From JAJTGZ01 sp964403525 (GTDB taxonomy: Bacteria > Planctomycetota > Phycisphaerae > Phycisphaerales > UBA1924): a stretch of 64,000 nucleotides of DNA. Each line of letters starts with the position of its first letter. Position 1 is the stretch's first letter. The translations under genes and the position numbers were made by a program. This document shows positions 51,790 to 60,159 of this stretch, piece by piece. The notes under the pieces are model-generated. The model was not told where the DNA came from. It made no database searches and was given only the letters and a program-made list of their open reading frames with translations. Location: NCBI GenBank assembly GCA_964403525.1, contig CAYOGE010000011.1:1-64000 (forward strand), given 5' to 3'.

Positions 51790-53568
51790 ATGTCATCGAA
51801 CGCCGAGAATGCTGTCCCGCCGCCCGGTTCTTCTCCTTCTGTGCCGGTAGAACGGCCGCTGAACTTTATTGAGCAGATGGTGGAGGCGGACATCGCATCG
51901 GGGCGGTGGGGGCTGGGGAAGGGCGTGGCGGTCCAGACGCGGTTCCCGCCGGAGCCGAACGGGTATCTGCACGTGGGTCACGCCAAGAGCATCTGCCTGA
52001 ACTACGGGCTGGCGCAGAGGTTCGGGGGGAAGTTCAATCTGCGGTTTGACGACACGAACCCGAGCAAGGAAGAGCAGGAGTACGTTGACGCGATCAAGAA
52101 GGACGTGGCGTGGCTGACGGGTGCGTTCGGCGGGAGCTACGAGAGCGGGCCGCACGCGGGCGGGGTCTACTGGGCGAGTGACTACTTCGGGAAGATGTAC
52201 GCGTTTGCGCAGGACCTGATCCGGAAGCAGAAGGCGTATGTGTGCGAGCTGAGCGCGGAGGAAGTGGCCAAGCGCCGCGGCACGCCGAGCGTGCCGGCGA
52301 CGAGCCCGTTCCGTGATCGGCCCGTGGAGGAGAGCCTGAAGCTCTTCCAGGAGATGAAGGAGGGGAAGCACGCCGACGGCAGCATGACGCTGCGGGCGCG
52401 GATCGATCTGGCGAGCCCGAACTTCAACCTGCGCGACCCGGTGATGTACCGGATTCTGCACGAGGAGCACCACAACACGGGGCGGGATTGGTGCGTGTAC
52501 GCGATGTACGACTGGGCGCACGGTATCGAGGACGGGCTGGAGAAGGTGACGCACTCGATCTGCACGCTGGAGTTTGAGAACCACCGGCCGCTGTACGACT
52601 GGTTCATCGATGCGATCAACGAGGGTCGCGCGGCGGGCGATCGGCTCTGGCATTCGCAGCAGATTGAGTTCGCGAAGCTGCAGTTCACCTACACGGTGCT
52701 GAGCAAGCGGAACATGCGGCGGATGGTGGAGGAGGGGTTTGTGAAGGGGTGGGACGACCCGCGGATGCCGACGCTGAGCGCGATGCGCAGGCGCGGGTAC
52801 ACCGCGGCGGCTCTGCGGGCGATGTGCGAGGATGTGGGCGTGACGAAGGTCGAGAGCGTGATCGACATCGGCAGGCTGGAGAACGCGGTGCGGGCGGACT
52901 TGAACAAGACCGCGCCGCGGGCGATGAGCGTTTTGCGGCCACTGAAGGTGATCATCGAGAACTGGCCGGCCGGCAAGGTGGACGAGCTGGACTTTGTGGT
53001 GAACCCCGAGGACCCGGCGGCGGGGAAGCGCAGGGTGCCGTTCAGCGGCGAGTTGTTCATCGAGCGCGAGGACTTCATGGAGGTGCCGGAGAAGAAGTTC
53101 TTCCGGCTTGCGCCCGGCGCGGAGGTTCGGCTGCGGTGGGCCTATTTCATCAAGTGCGTGGGTGTGGACAAGGACGCGGCGGGGAACGTGGTGGCGGTGC
53201 GGTGCACGTACGACCCTGCGACGCGGGGCGGCGACTCTCCGCTGGACGCGGAAGGGAAGCCGCTGCGGAAGGTGAAGGGGACGCTGCACTGGGTGAGCGC
53301 TGCGCACGCGATCGGCGGCGAGGTGCGGCTGTTCGAGCGGCTGTTCAAGGCAGAGGCGCCCGGTGAGGCGACGGGCAAGTGGGAGGACGATCTGAACCCT
53401 TCGTCACTTGAGGTGTTGAACGGGGCGAAGCTGGACCCTGTGCTGGCGTCGGCGAAGGTTGGGGAGACGTATCAGTTTGAGCGGATGGGGTATTTCTGCA
53501 TGGATGCCGACAGTGCGCCGGGGAAGTTGGTGTTCAACCGGACGGTGACGTTGAAGGAGAGCAAGTAG
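51790..53568 (+). CDS. glnS: Glutamine--tRNA ligase
   Basis: Class I synthetase charging tRNA-Gln directly, 592 aa. HIGH region RFPPEPNGYLHVGHAKSI (about 52-69), RFDDTNPSKEEQEYVDAIK typical of GlnRS, LRARIDLASPNFNLRDPVMYRI, and the KMSKS equivalent TVLSKRNMRRMV near residue 300. The C-terminal two-barrel anticodon domain includes FVVNPEDPAAGKRRVPFSGELFIEREDF and ends FNRTVTLKESK. The start at ATG 51790 is placed by TACGAT 7 nt upstream; an earlier in-frame start at 51739 would lie in the divergent promoter region. No gatCAB genes in the window. Confidence 0.95.
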   Translation: MSSNAENAVPPPGSSPSVPVERPLNFIEQMVEADIASGRWGLGKGVAVQTRFPPEPNGYLHVGHAKSICLNYGLAQRFGGKFNLRFDDTNPSKEEQEYVDAIKKDVAWLTGAFGGSYESGPHAGGVYWASDYFGKMYAFAQDLIRKQKAYVCELSAEEVAKRRGTPSVPATSPFRDRPVEESLKLFQEMKEGKHADGSMTLRARIDLASPNFNLRDPVMYRILHEEHHNTGRDWCVYAMYDWAHGIEDGLEKVTHSICTLEFENHRPLYDWFIDAINEGRAAGDRLWHSQQIEFAKLQFTYTVLSKRNMRRMVEEGFVKGWDDPRMPTLSAMRRRGYTAAALRAMCEDVGVTKVESVIDIGRLENAVRADLNKTAPRAMSVLRPLKVIIENWPAGKVDELDFVVNPEDPAAGKRRVPFSGELFIEREDFMEVPEKKFFRLAPGAEVRLRWAYFIKCVGVDKDAAGNVVAVRCTYDPATRGGDSPLDAEGKPLRKVKGTLHWVSAAHAIGGEVRLFERLFKAEAPGEATGKWEDDLNPSSLEVLNGAKLDPVLASAKVGETYQFERMGYFCMDADSAPGKLVFNRTVTLKESK

Positions 53569-53591
53569 GGCGAGGGGAAGCGGACGGGTGC

Positions 53592-53619
53592 CACCAGGCT
53601 CGGTTTTGCGAGCCTGGTG
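53592..53619. repeat. REP-type palindrome left of the transposase
   Basis: caccaggctcg and cgagcctggtg pair as 11 bp around gttttg, 23 nt past the glnS stop; it may also serve as its terminator. Confidence 0.65.
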
Positions 53620-53677
53620 TTTGGCCATTCCGGGCCAACCCCTTCGCAGTATCGGCGCAATAGCGCTCGAAATACGG

Positions 53678-53683
53678 TAGCCT
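53678..53683 (+). promoter_or_regulatory. -10 box of the transposase gene, leaderless type
   Basis: TAGCCT ends 6 nt before GTG 53690. Confidence 0.4.
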
Positions 53684-53689
53684 TTTTCC

Positions 53690-54244
53690 GTGGAAATACC
53701 GCCTCGAAAGCGTCTGAAACGCATCGAGCATCCGAACCACTTGCGATTCGTGACATTCTCGTGCGTCGATCGGCTGCCATTGCTGAGTACGCCGGCGCTC
53801 CGCGACCTGTTGATCTCGTGCATCGCGGAGTCCCGACTCCGACATGGATTTCACCTTGTGTCGTACGTGATCATGCCCGAGCATGTGCACATGCTTGTGT
53901 GGCCGCGTCTTCCTCAATCACCACTCTCGCGAGTTCTCTCAACGATCAAGCAGCGGTTTGCGCAGCGGGCGATCTCGCGGTGGGTCGAACTGAATGCACG
54001 CATTCTGAACCGAATTACCGATTCTGAGGGATGCCGGCAGGTGTGGCAACGGGGTGGCGGGTACGACCGCAACATCTTTTCTGACGACGAGAGGCTGGAG
54101 AAGAGTGCGTATATTCATAACAACCCGGTTGCGCGGGGGCTGGTCAGACAGCCGCGCGATTGGCCTTGGTCGAGCGCAGCGTGGTATGAGGGTGTGAGGG
54201 AAGGCGCGAAGTTGGCGATGGACCCTTCGCGGCGGCCGAGCTGA
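53690..54244 (+). CDS. REP-associated tyrosine transposase (RAYT)
   Basis: A 184-aa single-strand transposase of the IS200/IS605 superfamily, the branch that serves REP sequences. RFVTFSCVDRLPLL opens the fold; YVIMPEHVHMLVWP carries the metal-binding HUH pair (His65, His67). The C-terminal part has GGGYDRNIFSDDERLEKSAYIHNNPVARGLV, in which Tyr125 or Tyr141 is the candidate nucleophile, and DWPWSSA. The frame is intact from GTG 53690 to TGA 54244. Palindromes on both sides are its likely substrates. RAYTs usually are domesticated single-copy genes rather than jumping ones. Confidence 0.92.
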   Translation: MEIPPRKRLKRIEHPNHLRFVTFSCVDRLPLLSTPALRDLLISCIAESRLRHGFHLVSYVIMPEHVHMLVWPRLPQSPLSRVLSTIKQRFAQRAISRWVELNARILNRITDSEGCRQVWQRGGGYDRNIFSDDERLEKSAYIHNNPVARGLVRQPRDWPWSSAAWYEGVREGAKLAMDPSRRPS

Positions 54245-54264
54245 ATGGGTTGCCGGAGATGCAA

Positions 54265-54466
54265 CACCACCCTTGCAGAGCCAAGGGTGGTGGAACCCGA
54301 TGGAGCTTTGAGGTGGTGTGTTGCTCTCTCTGATCGTAACGCACAAGACAGCACCACCCTTGCAGAGCCAAGGGTGGTGGCACCCGATGAAGCTCTGAGG
54401 TGGTGTGTTGCTCTCTCCGATCGTAACGCACAAGACAGCACCACCCTTGCAGAGCCAAGGGTGGTG
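54265..54466. repeat. REP array: three palindromes at 87-bp spacing
   Basis: Each unit has the hairpin caccacccttg-cagagc-caagggtggtg (54265-54292, 54352-54379, 54439-54466). The 59-bp spacers are nearly identical (about four differences) and include gaggtggtgtgttgctctct and gatcgtaacgcacaagacag. It fills the gap between the transposase and the glucosidase gene's 3' end. Confidence 0.9.
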
Positions 54467-54477
54467 GCACCCCGCGG

Positions 54478-56673
54478 TCATCCTTCAGCTCGTGCAAGCG
54501 CGATGCTGACCCTGAGCAGTTCGGCGACCGACCACGCCTGCGCGGGGCATCCGCCGGGTTGCTGGGGTTCGCCCGGGGTGTCGTCGCCGTCGTAAACCTC
54601 GGCGATCTGGCCGCAGCAGCCGGTGTCGAGCGACGCGAGCGAGGGGGCGAGGAGCTGCTGGGCGCTGGCGACAGACTCGGCGGACCAGTTGTGCGCGCGG
54701 GCGGTGGCCTCGGCGAGCGGGCCCAGGAGCCACGGCCAGGCGGTGCCGTTGTGGTAGGCGGCGTCGCGGTCGAACATGCGCCCGCGGAAGCGTCCCTTGT
54801 AGCGCCAGTCGCCGGGCTCGAGCGTACGGACACCGTGGGGCGTGTAGAGCGCCTTGGTTGAGGCGGTGACGATGCCCTGTTGCTGCGTGGCGCTCAGCGC
54901 CGAGTGGGGGAGGCTGACGGCGAAGAGCTGGTTCGGGCGGATTTCTGGCGAGCCGGCGCCGTCGTCGGCGATCAGGTCGAAGAGGCACCCGCGCTCGCTG
55001 TTCCAGAACCGGAGCCGGAACGAGTCGCCGACGCGTGCGGCGAGGTCGGCGTAGCGGGCCGCGTCGGCCGGGCGTGCGAGGAGTGCGGCGTCGGCGAGCG
55101 AGCAGAGGGCGTTGTACCACAGCGCGTTGATCTCGACGGGCTTGCCGTTCCGCGGCGTGAAGACGACGCCGTCGCGCTTGGCGTCCATCCAGGTGAGCTG
55201 CGTGGTCTCGTCGCCCGCGCGGACGAGGTGGTCGGCCGGGTCCATGCGGATGTTGAACGATCCGCCGGTGCCGCGCGTGTAGTTGGCGATGATCTCTGCG
55301 CAGGCGGGGTAGAGCGTGGAGTTGAAGGCGTCGGCGTCGCCCGATTCGGCGAGGTACTGGCAGGCGGCGTGGACGAACCAGAGCGCGGCGTCGACGGTGT
55401 TGTAGTGGGGCGTGCCGCTGTAGTCGTCGAAGACGTTGGGGATGAGCCCGTCCTTGCACGCGGCGGCGAAGGTCTCAAGGACGGCGCGGGCCTCGGTGAA
55501 GCGCCCGCACGAGAGGAGCAGGCCGGGGAGGGAGATCATCGAGTCGCGCCCCCAGTCGGCGAACCAGGGGTAGCCGGCGATGATGGAGACGCGGTCGGCC
55601 GGGGCACCGGCGAGCGAGCCGGGGCGCACGCGGCGGATGATGAAATCGTCGGCGGCGGCGACGAGCGTGGGGAGGCGTTCGAGCAGCGGGTGGTGGGCGT
55701 GGGGGCCGGTGGCGGAGAAGGCCGGTCCGAGTGTCTGGCGTGTTGACGCGAGGATGCGCTCAAGGCGGGTGGCCGCCGCTTGCTCGGCGGCGGCGAGCGG
55801 CACGACGGGCCGGGCTGAGCCGGCCGCGCCGGCTGGAACGAGCGTGGCGGTCAGCGTGACGGTCGACGTGCCGGGTGGGAGCGTGGCGGTGAATGCGCCG
55901 GGTGAGAAGAGGTCGTCGAGGTGGTCGTAGCCGCGCGAGGCCTCGATGGCGTAAGAGAAGTTGTACCACCACTGCTCGTTGTGGTTGAAGTGGACCGTGG
56001 AGGAGGACTCGACCGAGAGCGCGAGCGTCTCTCCTTGCGCGGCGACGCTGACGCCGGCTGGGCCTGCAGGCGTGACGGAAAAGCGGCCGGGGTTGATGTC
56101 ACGCAACAGGAGGGCGTGGAAGTCGCGCAGGGCGGCGAGCGGGTGGAGCGCAAGGCTGGCGGGCGAGCCGGTTGCGTTGTTGACGGTGTACTGGACGATG
56201 GCGGAGGGCTGATCGCGGAGCAGGTGGAGCGTCTTGGTGACGTCGATGGCTCCGGCGGCGGTGTTGCAGCGGTAATGCCAGCGGACCGATCCGGCGGCGG
56301 CGTCTTTCTCAAACCTTGTGAGGAATCGGTAGCCCATCGGGTGGACGGAACTGGAGCCGCCCTCGCCTGCAAAGTTGAAGTTGGCGAGGTCGAATCGGGC
56401 CTCACCGTCGCCCGCGGTGACGGTCTCGGCGATGGCGGCGAGGGCGACGATCCGGTTGACGGGCGGGCGGAGGGAGGCGGCGAGCAGGCCGTGGTAACGG
56501 CGCGTGGGGATTCCGGCGGCGGTCCCCATGGCGAAGCCTCCGTTGCCGGCGGTGAGGAGCCACTCGGTGGCGGTGAGCGCGGCGAGGTCGGCCTCGTCGG
56601 AGGGGCCTGGTCGTGCGAACGTGCACGACGCGCACGTTGGGGCGGCCGCGGGGGTGGGCATCTGGAGGGGCAC
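54478..56673 (-). CDS. Glycogen-debranching-type amylo-alpha-1,6-glucosidase
   Basis: A 731-aa protein with the two domains of prokaryotic glycogen debranching enzymes. The N-terminal beta domain holds EWLLTAGNGGFAMGTAAGIPTRRYHGLL, FNHNEQWWYNFSYAIEASRGYD and a C-terminal (alpha/alpha)6 barrel (about 330-731) shows IIAGYPWFADWGRDSMISLPGLLL with the conserved WFxDWGRD, PNVFDDYSGTPHYNTVDAALWFVHA, LTWMDAKRDGVVFTPRNGKPVEINALWYNAL, and HNGTAWPWLLGP. The start was set at GTG 56673, because TACCCT ends 5 nt before it; ATG 56661 also fits. It may hydrolyse alpha-1,6 branches of stored glycogen. The 3' end abuts the REP array. Confidence 0.92.
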   Translation of the reverse strand: MPLQMPTPAAAPTCASCTFARPGPSDEADLAALTATEWLLTAGNGGFAMGTAAGIPTRRYHGLLAASLRPPVNRIVALAAIAETVTAGDGEARFDLANFNFAGEGGSSSVHPMGYRFLTRFEKDAAAGSVRWHYRCNTAAGAIDVTKTLHLLRDQPSAIVQYTVNNATGSPASLALHPLAALRDFHALLLRDINPGRFSVTPAGPAGVSVAAQGETLALSVESSSTVHFNHNEQWWYNFSYAIEASRGYDHLDDLFSPGAFTATLPPGTSTVTLTATLVPAGAAGSARPVVPLAAAEQAAATRLERILASTRQTLGPAFSATGPHAHHPLLERLPTLVAAADDFIIRRVRPGSLAGAPADRVSIIAGYPWFADWGRDSMISLPGLLLSCGRFTEARAVLETFAAACKDGLIPNVFDDYSGTPHYNTVDAALWFVHAACQYLAESGDADAFNSTLYPACAEIIANYTRGTGGSFNIRMDPADHLVRAGDETTQLTWMDAKRDGVVFTPRNGKPVEINALWYNALCSLADAALLARPADAARYADLAARVGDSFRLRFWNSERGCLFDLIADDGAGSPEIRPNQLFAVSLPHSALSATQQQGIVTASTKALYTPHGVRTLEPGDWRYKGRFRGRMFDRDAAYHNGTAWPWLLGPLAEATARAHNWSAESVASAQQLLAPSLASLDTGCCGQIAEVYDGDDTPGEPQQPGGCPAQAWSVAELLRVSIALARAEG

Positions 56674-56678
56674 GGTCA

Positions 56679-56684
56679 AGGGTA
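56679..56684 (-). promoter_or_regulatory. -10 box of the glucosidase gene, leaderless type
   Basis: TACCCT ends 5 nt before GTG 56673 and decides that start. Confidence 0.45.
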
Positions 56685-56729
56685 AGGCGGGCGGTCGGGG
56701 TCAATGGGCGTCGGCTGGCGCGGAGGTGT

Positions 56730-56758
56730 TTGGAGAGTTGCCCGGTGGTGTCTACCCT
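56730..56758 (+). promoter_or_regulatory. Promoter of guaB, leaderless type
   Basis: TTGGAG, 17 bp, TACCCT (56753-56758), which ends 5 nt before ATG 56764. It is the one leaderless promoter with a clear -35. Confidence 0.6.
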
Positions 56759-56763
56759 GTCTC

Positions 56764-58404
56764 ATGGAAGCCCGCACTGTTTCAAAGTCCACTCCTGCGA
56801 CCCCCGCGAACGGCTCGACGGGGGGTGGTTTGAGCGCTTCGGCCACGCCAAGGCCGGGGACAACGCCGATCGACCAGAAGATCGTGGCGGAGGGGGTGAC
56901 GTTCGACGATGTGCTGCTGCTGCCGCGGTACAGCGACGTTGTGCCGGTGATGGCGGAGACGGGCACGCAGCTGACGCGGAGCATCCGGCTGCACATCCCG
57001 CTGGTCTCTGCGCCGATGGACACGGTGACCGAGAGCGCGCTGGCGATTGCGCTGGCGCAGCAGGGCGGGCTGGGGATCATCCACCGCAACATTCCCGTGG
57101 AGGTGCAGGCGCGCGAGGTGCAGAAGGTGAAGCGCTCGGCCAACGGGGTGATCGCCGACCCGTTGACGCTGAGCCCCGACGACGCGATCGCCAAGGCGCG
57201 CCAACTGATGGCGCGGTTCCACGTGTCGGGCTTCCCGGTCACGGAGGGGGGCGAGCCGAAGGGGAAGGTGATCGGCATCCTGACGCGGCGCGACCTGAAG
57301 TTCGTCGAGGACGATCAGACGCCGGTTGGGAGCGTGATGACCAGCGGGCGGATCATCACCGCTGCGCCGGGCACGACGCTGGCGGAGGCGGAGAAGGTGC
57401 TCAACAAGCACAAGATCGAGAAGCTGCTGTTGGTTGACGGGGCGGGGCGTCTGGCGGGCATGGTGACGATGCGTGACATCGACCGGCTGGCGGAGTTCCC
57501 GCACGCGCTGCTGGACGGGCGCGGGAGGCTGCGGTGCGGTGCGGCGGTTGGCGTGGACCAGTACGACCGGGCGGAGGCGCTGGTCGCGGCCGACGCGGAC
57601 GTGCTGGTGGTTGACACGAGCCACGGTCACAGCGAGAACGTGCTGCGGACGGTGCGGACGCTGAAGAAGAAGTTCAACATCGAGGTGATCGCGGGGAACA
57701 TCGCGACCGCGGATGCGGCGCGGGCGCTGGTGGACGCGGGCGCGGACGCGGTGAAGGCGGGGATCGGGCCGGGGAGCATCTGCACCACGCGCGTGGTGAC
57801 GGGCGTGGGCGTGCCGCAGTTGACGGCGATCATGGAGAGCGTGCGGGGCGTGGGGGCGTCGGGTGTGAGCGTGATCGCCGACGGGGGCATCCGCCAGAGC
57901 GGCGATATCGCCAAGGCGATCGCCGCGGGCGCGAGCGCGGTGATGATGGGCGGCATGTTCGCGGGGCTCGACGAGGCGCCGGGTGAAATGGTGATCCGCC
58001 AGGGGCGGCGGTACAAGAGCTACCGCGGGATGGGGAGCGAGGGGGCGATGAGCGCGGGGAGCGCCGACCGCTACCAGCAGCACGCGGGCGCCGCCGGCGC
58101 GGGCGCGGGGATCGACCCGCCGCCGACGCTGATCACCGACAAGGCGAAGCAGAAGTTCGTGCCCGAGGGGGTTGAGGGTCTGATCGCCTACCGCGGCCCG
58201 CTGAGTGAGTTTGTCTACCAGATGGTGGGCGGGCTCAAGGCGAGCATGGGGTACGTCGGGTGCCGGACGATCGCGGAGATGCACGAGCACGCGCGGTTTA
58301 TTAAGGTGAGCGGCGCGACGGTGATCGAGAACCACCCGCACGACATCCGCATCACCAAGGAGTCGCCAAACTACGTTCGCGAGGGCGGCGGCGGGATGGA
58401 GTAA
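56764..58404 (+). CDS. guaB: Inosine-5'-monophosphate dehydrogenase
   Basis: Oxidises IMP to XMP with NAD+, the committed step to GMP. The 546-aa protein has TFDDVLLLPRYSDVVP, PLVSAPMDTVTE, a CBS pair inserted at about 120-240 (IADPLTLSPDDAI, GRIITAAPGTTLAEA), VVDTSHGHSENV, and the loop GIGPGSICTTRVVTGVG with catalytic Cys340. The mobile flap is YRGMGSEGAM, followed by FVPEGVEGLIAYRGPL. It has an N-terminal Ser/Thr/Ala extension of ~35 residues (KSTPATPANGSTGG). The start at ATG 56764 sits 5 nt after TACCCT, with no ribosome site. Divergent from the glucosidase gene. Confidence 0.96.
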   Translation: MEARTVSKSTPATPANGSTGGGLSASATPRPGTTPIDQKIVAEGVTFDDVLLLPRYSDVVPVMAETGTQLTRSIRLHIPLVSAPMDTVTESALAIALAQQGGLGIIHRNIPVEVQAREVQKVKRSANGVIADPLTLSPDDAIAKARQLMARFHVSGFPVTEGGEPKGKVIGILTRRDLKFVEDDQTPVGSVMTSGRIITAAPGTTLAEAEKVLNKHKIEKLLLVDGAGRLAGMVTMRDIDRLAEFPHALLDGRGRLRCGAAVGVDQYDRAEALVAADADVLVVDTSHGHSENVLRTVRTLKKKFNIEVIAGNIATADAARALVDAGADAVKAGIGPGSICTTRVVTGVGVPQLTAIMESVRGVGASGVSVIADGGIRQSGDIAKAIAAGASAVMMGGMFAGLDEAPGEMVIRQGRRYKSYRGMGSEGAMSAGSADRYQQHAGAAGAGAGIDPPPTLITDKAKQKFVPEGVEGLIAYRGPLSEFVYQMVGGLKASMGYVGCRTIAEMHEHARFIKVSGATVIENHPHDIRITKESPNYVREGGGGME

Positions 58405-58640
58405 CGCGGGGGTGCGCCGGCTCTTAACCACTCTCGGCGGCGTGTCAAGGGGTCTTGGTGAAAAACATCTTGCTCGCGGTCGGGCTCTGTCCGTCTAGCC
58501 GGATCGCGATCAGCACGCTATCTTGGCGGTGCAGGGCCGTGCCGTGATCGTGTTTGATGGACGGCGCTGCGAACGTTCCGCTCGGGTCTCTCCATCAACC
58601 ATTGAACTCTTGCCCCTGCGGCTTCGCTGGCGGGCGTGTG

Positions 58641-60104
58641 ATGACGAAAGTAAAGACCGAATCTGGGATTGCGCCCGCACGCCGCGCTCAAGGTGCCGTG
58701 GAGGGAAAGCAGGCCCGTACGCCCGCGCCGACGATCGACTCGATGGCGAGTGCTGCCGCCTACCTGGGCGCCCGCGTTGACCTGGAACGTGTGAGCCCGA
58801 GGGCGTCGACGCGCGAGCTGTACAAGCTCGATCGGATGCGCGAGTTGCTGCGGGTGCTGGGGAACCCGCACGAGAACGTGCGGATGGTGCACGTCGCCGG
58901 GACGAAGGGGAAGGGGAGCACGTGCTGGATGGTCAGCGCGATGCTGGAGGGGTGCGGGTACACCGTGGGGCTCTTCACCAGCCCGCACCTGGTGGACGTG
59001 CGCGAGCGGATCATGGTGAACCGGCGGCCGGTGAGCGAGGAGGATTTCGTCCGCCTGACGCGTGCGGTGTCGGAGGCGGCGGCGGTCGTTGAGGGCCCGG
59101 GGGGGATGGGTGCTTCGACGTACTTTGAGTTGATGACGGCGATGGGGTTCCTGCACTTTGCCGAGCAGGCGGTTGACGCGGCGGTGGTGGAGGTAGGGCT
59201 CGGCGGGCTGCTCGACTGCACGAACGTGATCACCCCCGAGGTGGCGGCGGTGGCGACGATCGGTCGCGACCACACACAGATCCTGGGTGAGACGGTCGAG
59301 GAGATCGCGGCGCAGAAGGCGGGGATCTTCAAGGCGGGCGTGCCGGCGCTGATCGTGGACCAGGCGGCGGGTGTCGTCGAGGCTGCCCGCCGGGTCGCGG
59401 AGAAGGTGGGAGCGCCGCTGACGGTGGTGGGGAAGGACGTCGACTACTCGTTCAGGGTTGAGCATCCGCCGGCGGGCACGGGGGGCTGGCCGACGGCGCG
59501 GCTCTCGCTCACGACGCGCCGCTGGGAGCTTGAGCACGTGGCGGTGCCGCTGGCGGGCGAGCACCAGGCGCACAACTGCGCGCTGGCGCTGGCGATCGTC
59601 GATGCGCTGGCGGACCGGGGGTTCGATGTGCCGGTTGAGGGGGTGCTGGCAGGGCTGGCGACGACGAAGGTGTCGGGCCGGTTCGAGGTGGTGGGGCAGG
59701 CGCCGCGGGTGCTCCTTGACGGCGCCCACAACGTTGACAGCGTCAAGGCGCTGATGAAGACGATCGGACAGTGGCTGCAGTACGACGCGCTGGTGGTGAT
59801 CTTCGGGTGCGCGGCGGACAAGGACGTGGGGCCGATGCTGCGGGCGCTGAGCATGGGCGCCGACAAGGTGATCTTCACCAAGGCGGCCGACAACCAGCGT
59901 GCGGCGGACCCGGCGAAGCTCGCAAAGATGTTCAGCGATATCGACGGGAAGCCGGCGATGCACGCGCCGGACCTCGCCGCGGCGGTGGAGCTTGCGAAGC
60001 GGTCGCTGACGAGCAACGACGTGCTTGCGGTGACGGGGAGCCTGTATCTGGTGGGGGACGCGAAGCGGTTGATGGCGGCGCGGGCGGGGGGGAAGAAGAA
60101 GTAG
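58641..60104 (+). CDS. folC: Bifunctional dihydrofolate/folylpolyglutamate synthase
   Basis: Mur-ligase-family enzyme adding glutamate to dihydropteroate or folates, 487 aa. Seen: VRMVHVAGTKGKGSTCWMVSAML with the P-loop (about 84-106), GLFTSPHLVDVRERI with the Ser-Pro-His-Leu motif, YFELMTAMGFLHFA, VVEVGLGGLLDCTNVI, IGRDHTQILGETVEEIAAQKAGIFK, and the C-terminal RFEVVGQAPRVLLDGAHN. ATG 58641 was chosen as the nearest start; the N-terminal ~35 residues (ESGIAPARRAQGAVEGKQ) are not conserved. No TANNNT box lies directly upstream; TATCTT at 58519-58524 suggests a leader of about 110 nt. The TAG stop runs into 9-bp element copy 3. Confidence 0.93.
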   Translation: MTKVKTESGIAPARRAQGAVEGKQARTPAPTIDSMASAAAYLGARVDLERVSPRASTRELYKLDRMRELLRVLGNPHENVRMVHVAGTKGKGSTCWMVSAMLEGCGYTVGLFTSPHLVDVRERIMVNRRPVSEEDFVRLTRAVSEAAAVVEGPGGMGASTYFELMTAMGFLHFAEQAVDAAVVEVGLGGLLDCTNVITPEVAAVATIGRDHTQILGETVEEIAAQKAGIFKAGVPALIVDQAAGVVEAARRVAEKVGAPLTVVGKDVDYSFRVEHPPAGTGGWPTARLSLTTRRWELEHVAVPLAGEHQAHNCALALAIVDALADRGFDVPVEGVLAGLATTKVSGRFEVVGQAPRVLLDGAHNVDSVKALMKTIGQWLQYDALVVIFGCAADKDVGPMLRALSMGADKVIFTKAADNQRAADPAKLAKMFSDIDGKPAMHAPDLAAAVELAKRSLTSNDVLAVTGSLYLVGDAKRLMAARAGGKKK

Positions 60105-60136
60105 GTCGAACAGGTTCTATCGGTCTCACGGGACCT
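60101..60136. repeat. 9-bp periodic intergenic element, copy 3
   Basis: GTAGGTCGA, ACAGGTTCT, ATCGGTCTC, ACGGGACCT in sequence. The first unit overlaps the folC stop, as copy 1 does that of truD. Confidence 0.6.
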
Positions 60137-60148
60137 ATGGCCGCGCGT

Positions 60149-60154
60149 TACGCT
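60149..60154 (+). promoter_or_regulatory. -10 box of the zinc-ribbon membrane protein gene, leaderless type
   Basis: TACGCT ends 5 nt before ATG 60160; it favours this start over the TTG at 60154. Confidence 0.5.
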
Positions 60155-60159
60155 TGGGC

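Larger units (their letters stand above)
53592..54466. mobile_element. RAYT transposase locus with REP-type palindromes
   Basis: A REP-associated tyrosine transposase gene lies between one 11-bp-stem palindrome on the left (53592-53619) and a three-unit palindrome array on the right (54265-54466). All four hairpins start with caccA/cacca and have 6-nt loops. The locus sits between glnS and the glucosidase gene without disrupting either. Confidence 0.7.

Noticed and set aside
51680..51893. Start of the large beta-helix gene at 51893
   Set aside because: It would overlap the first 100 bp of glnS on the other strand and the extra residues are not signal-like.
54265..54466. Regular 87-bp repeats considered as a CRISPR array
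   Set aside because: The spacers are nearly identical to each other, there are no cas genes, and a RAYT gene is adjacent; REP array is the better reading.
58523..58780. 85-codon frame upstream of folC with TATCTT near its GTG
   Set aside because: It overlaps the folC coding start in another frame and has Arg/Cys-rich shadow composition; the box more likely drives folC.
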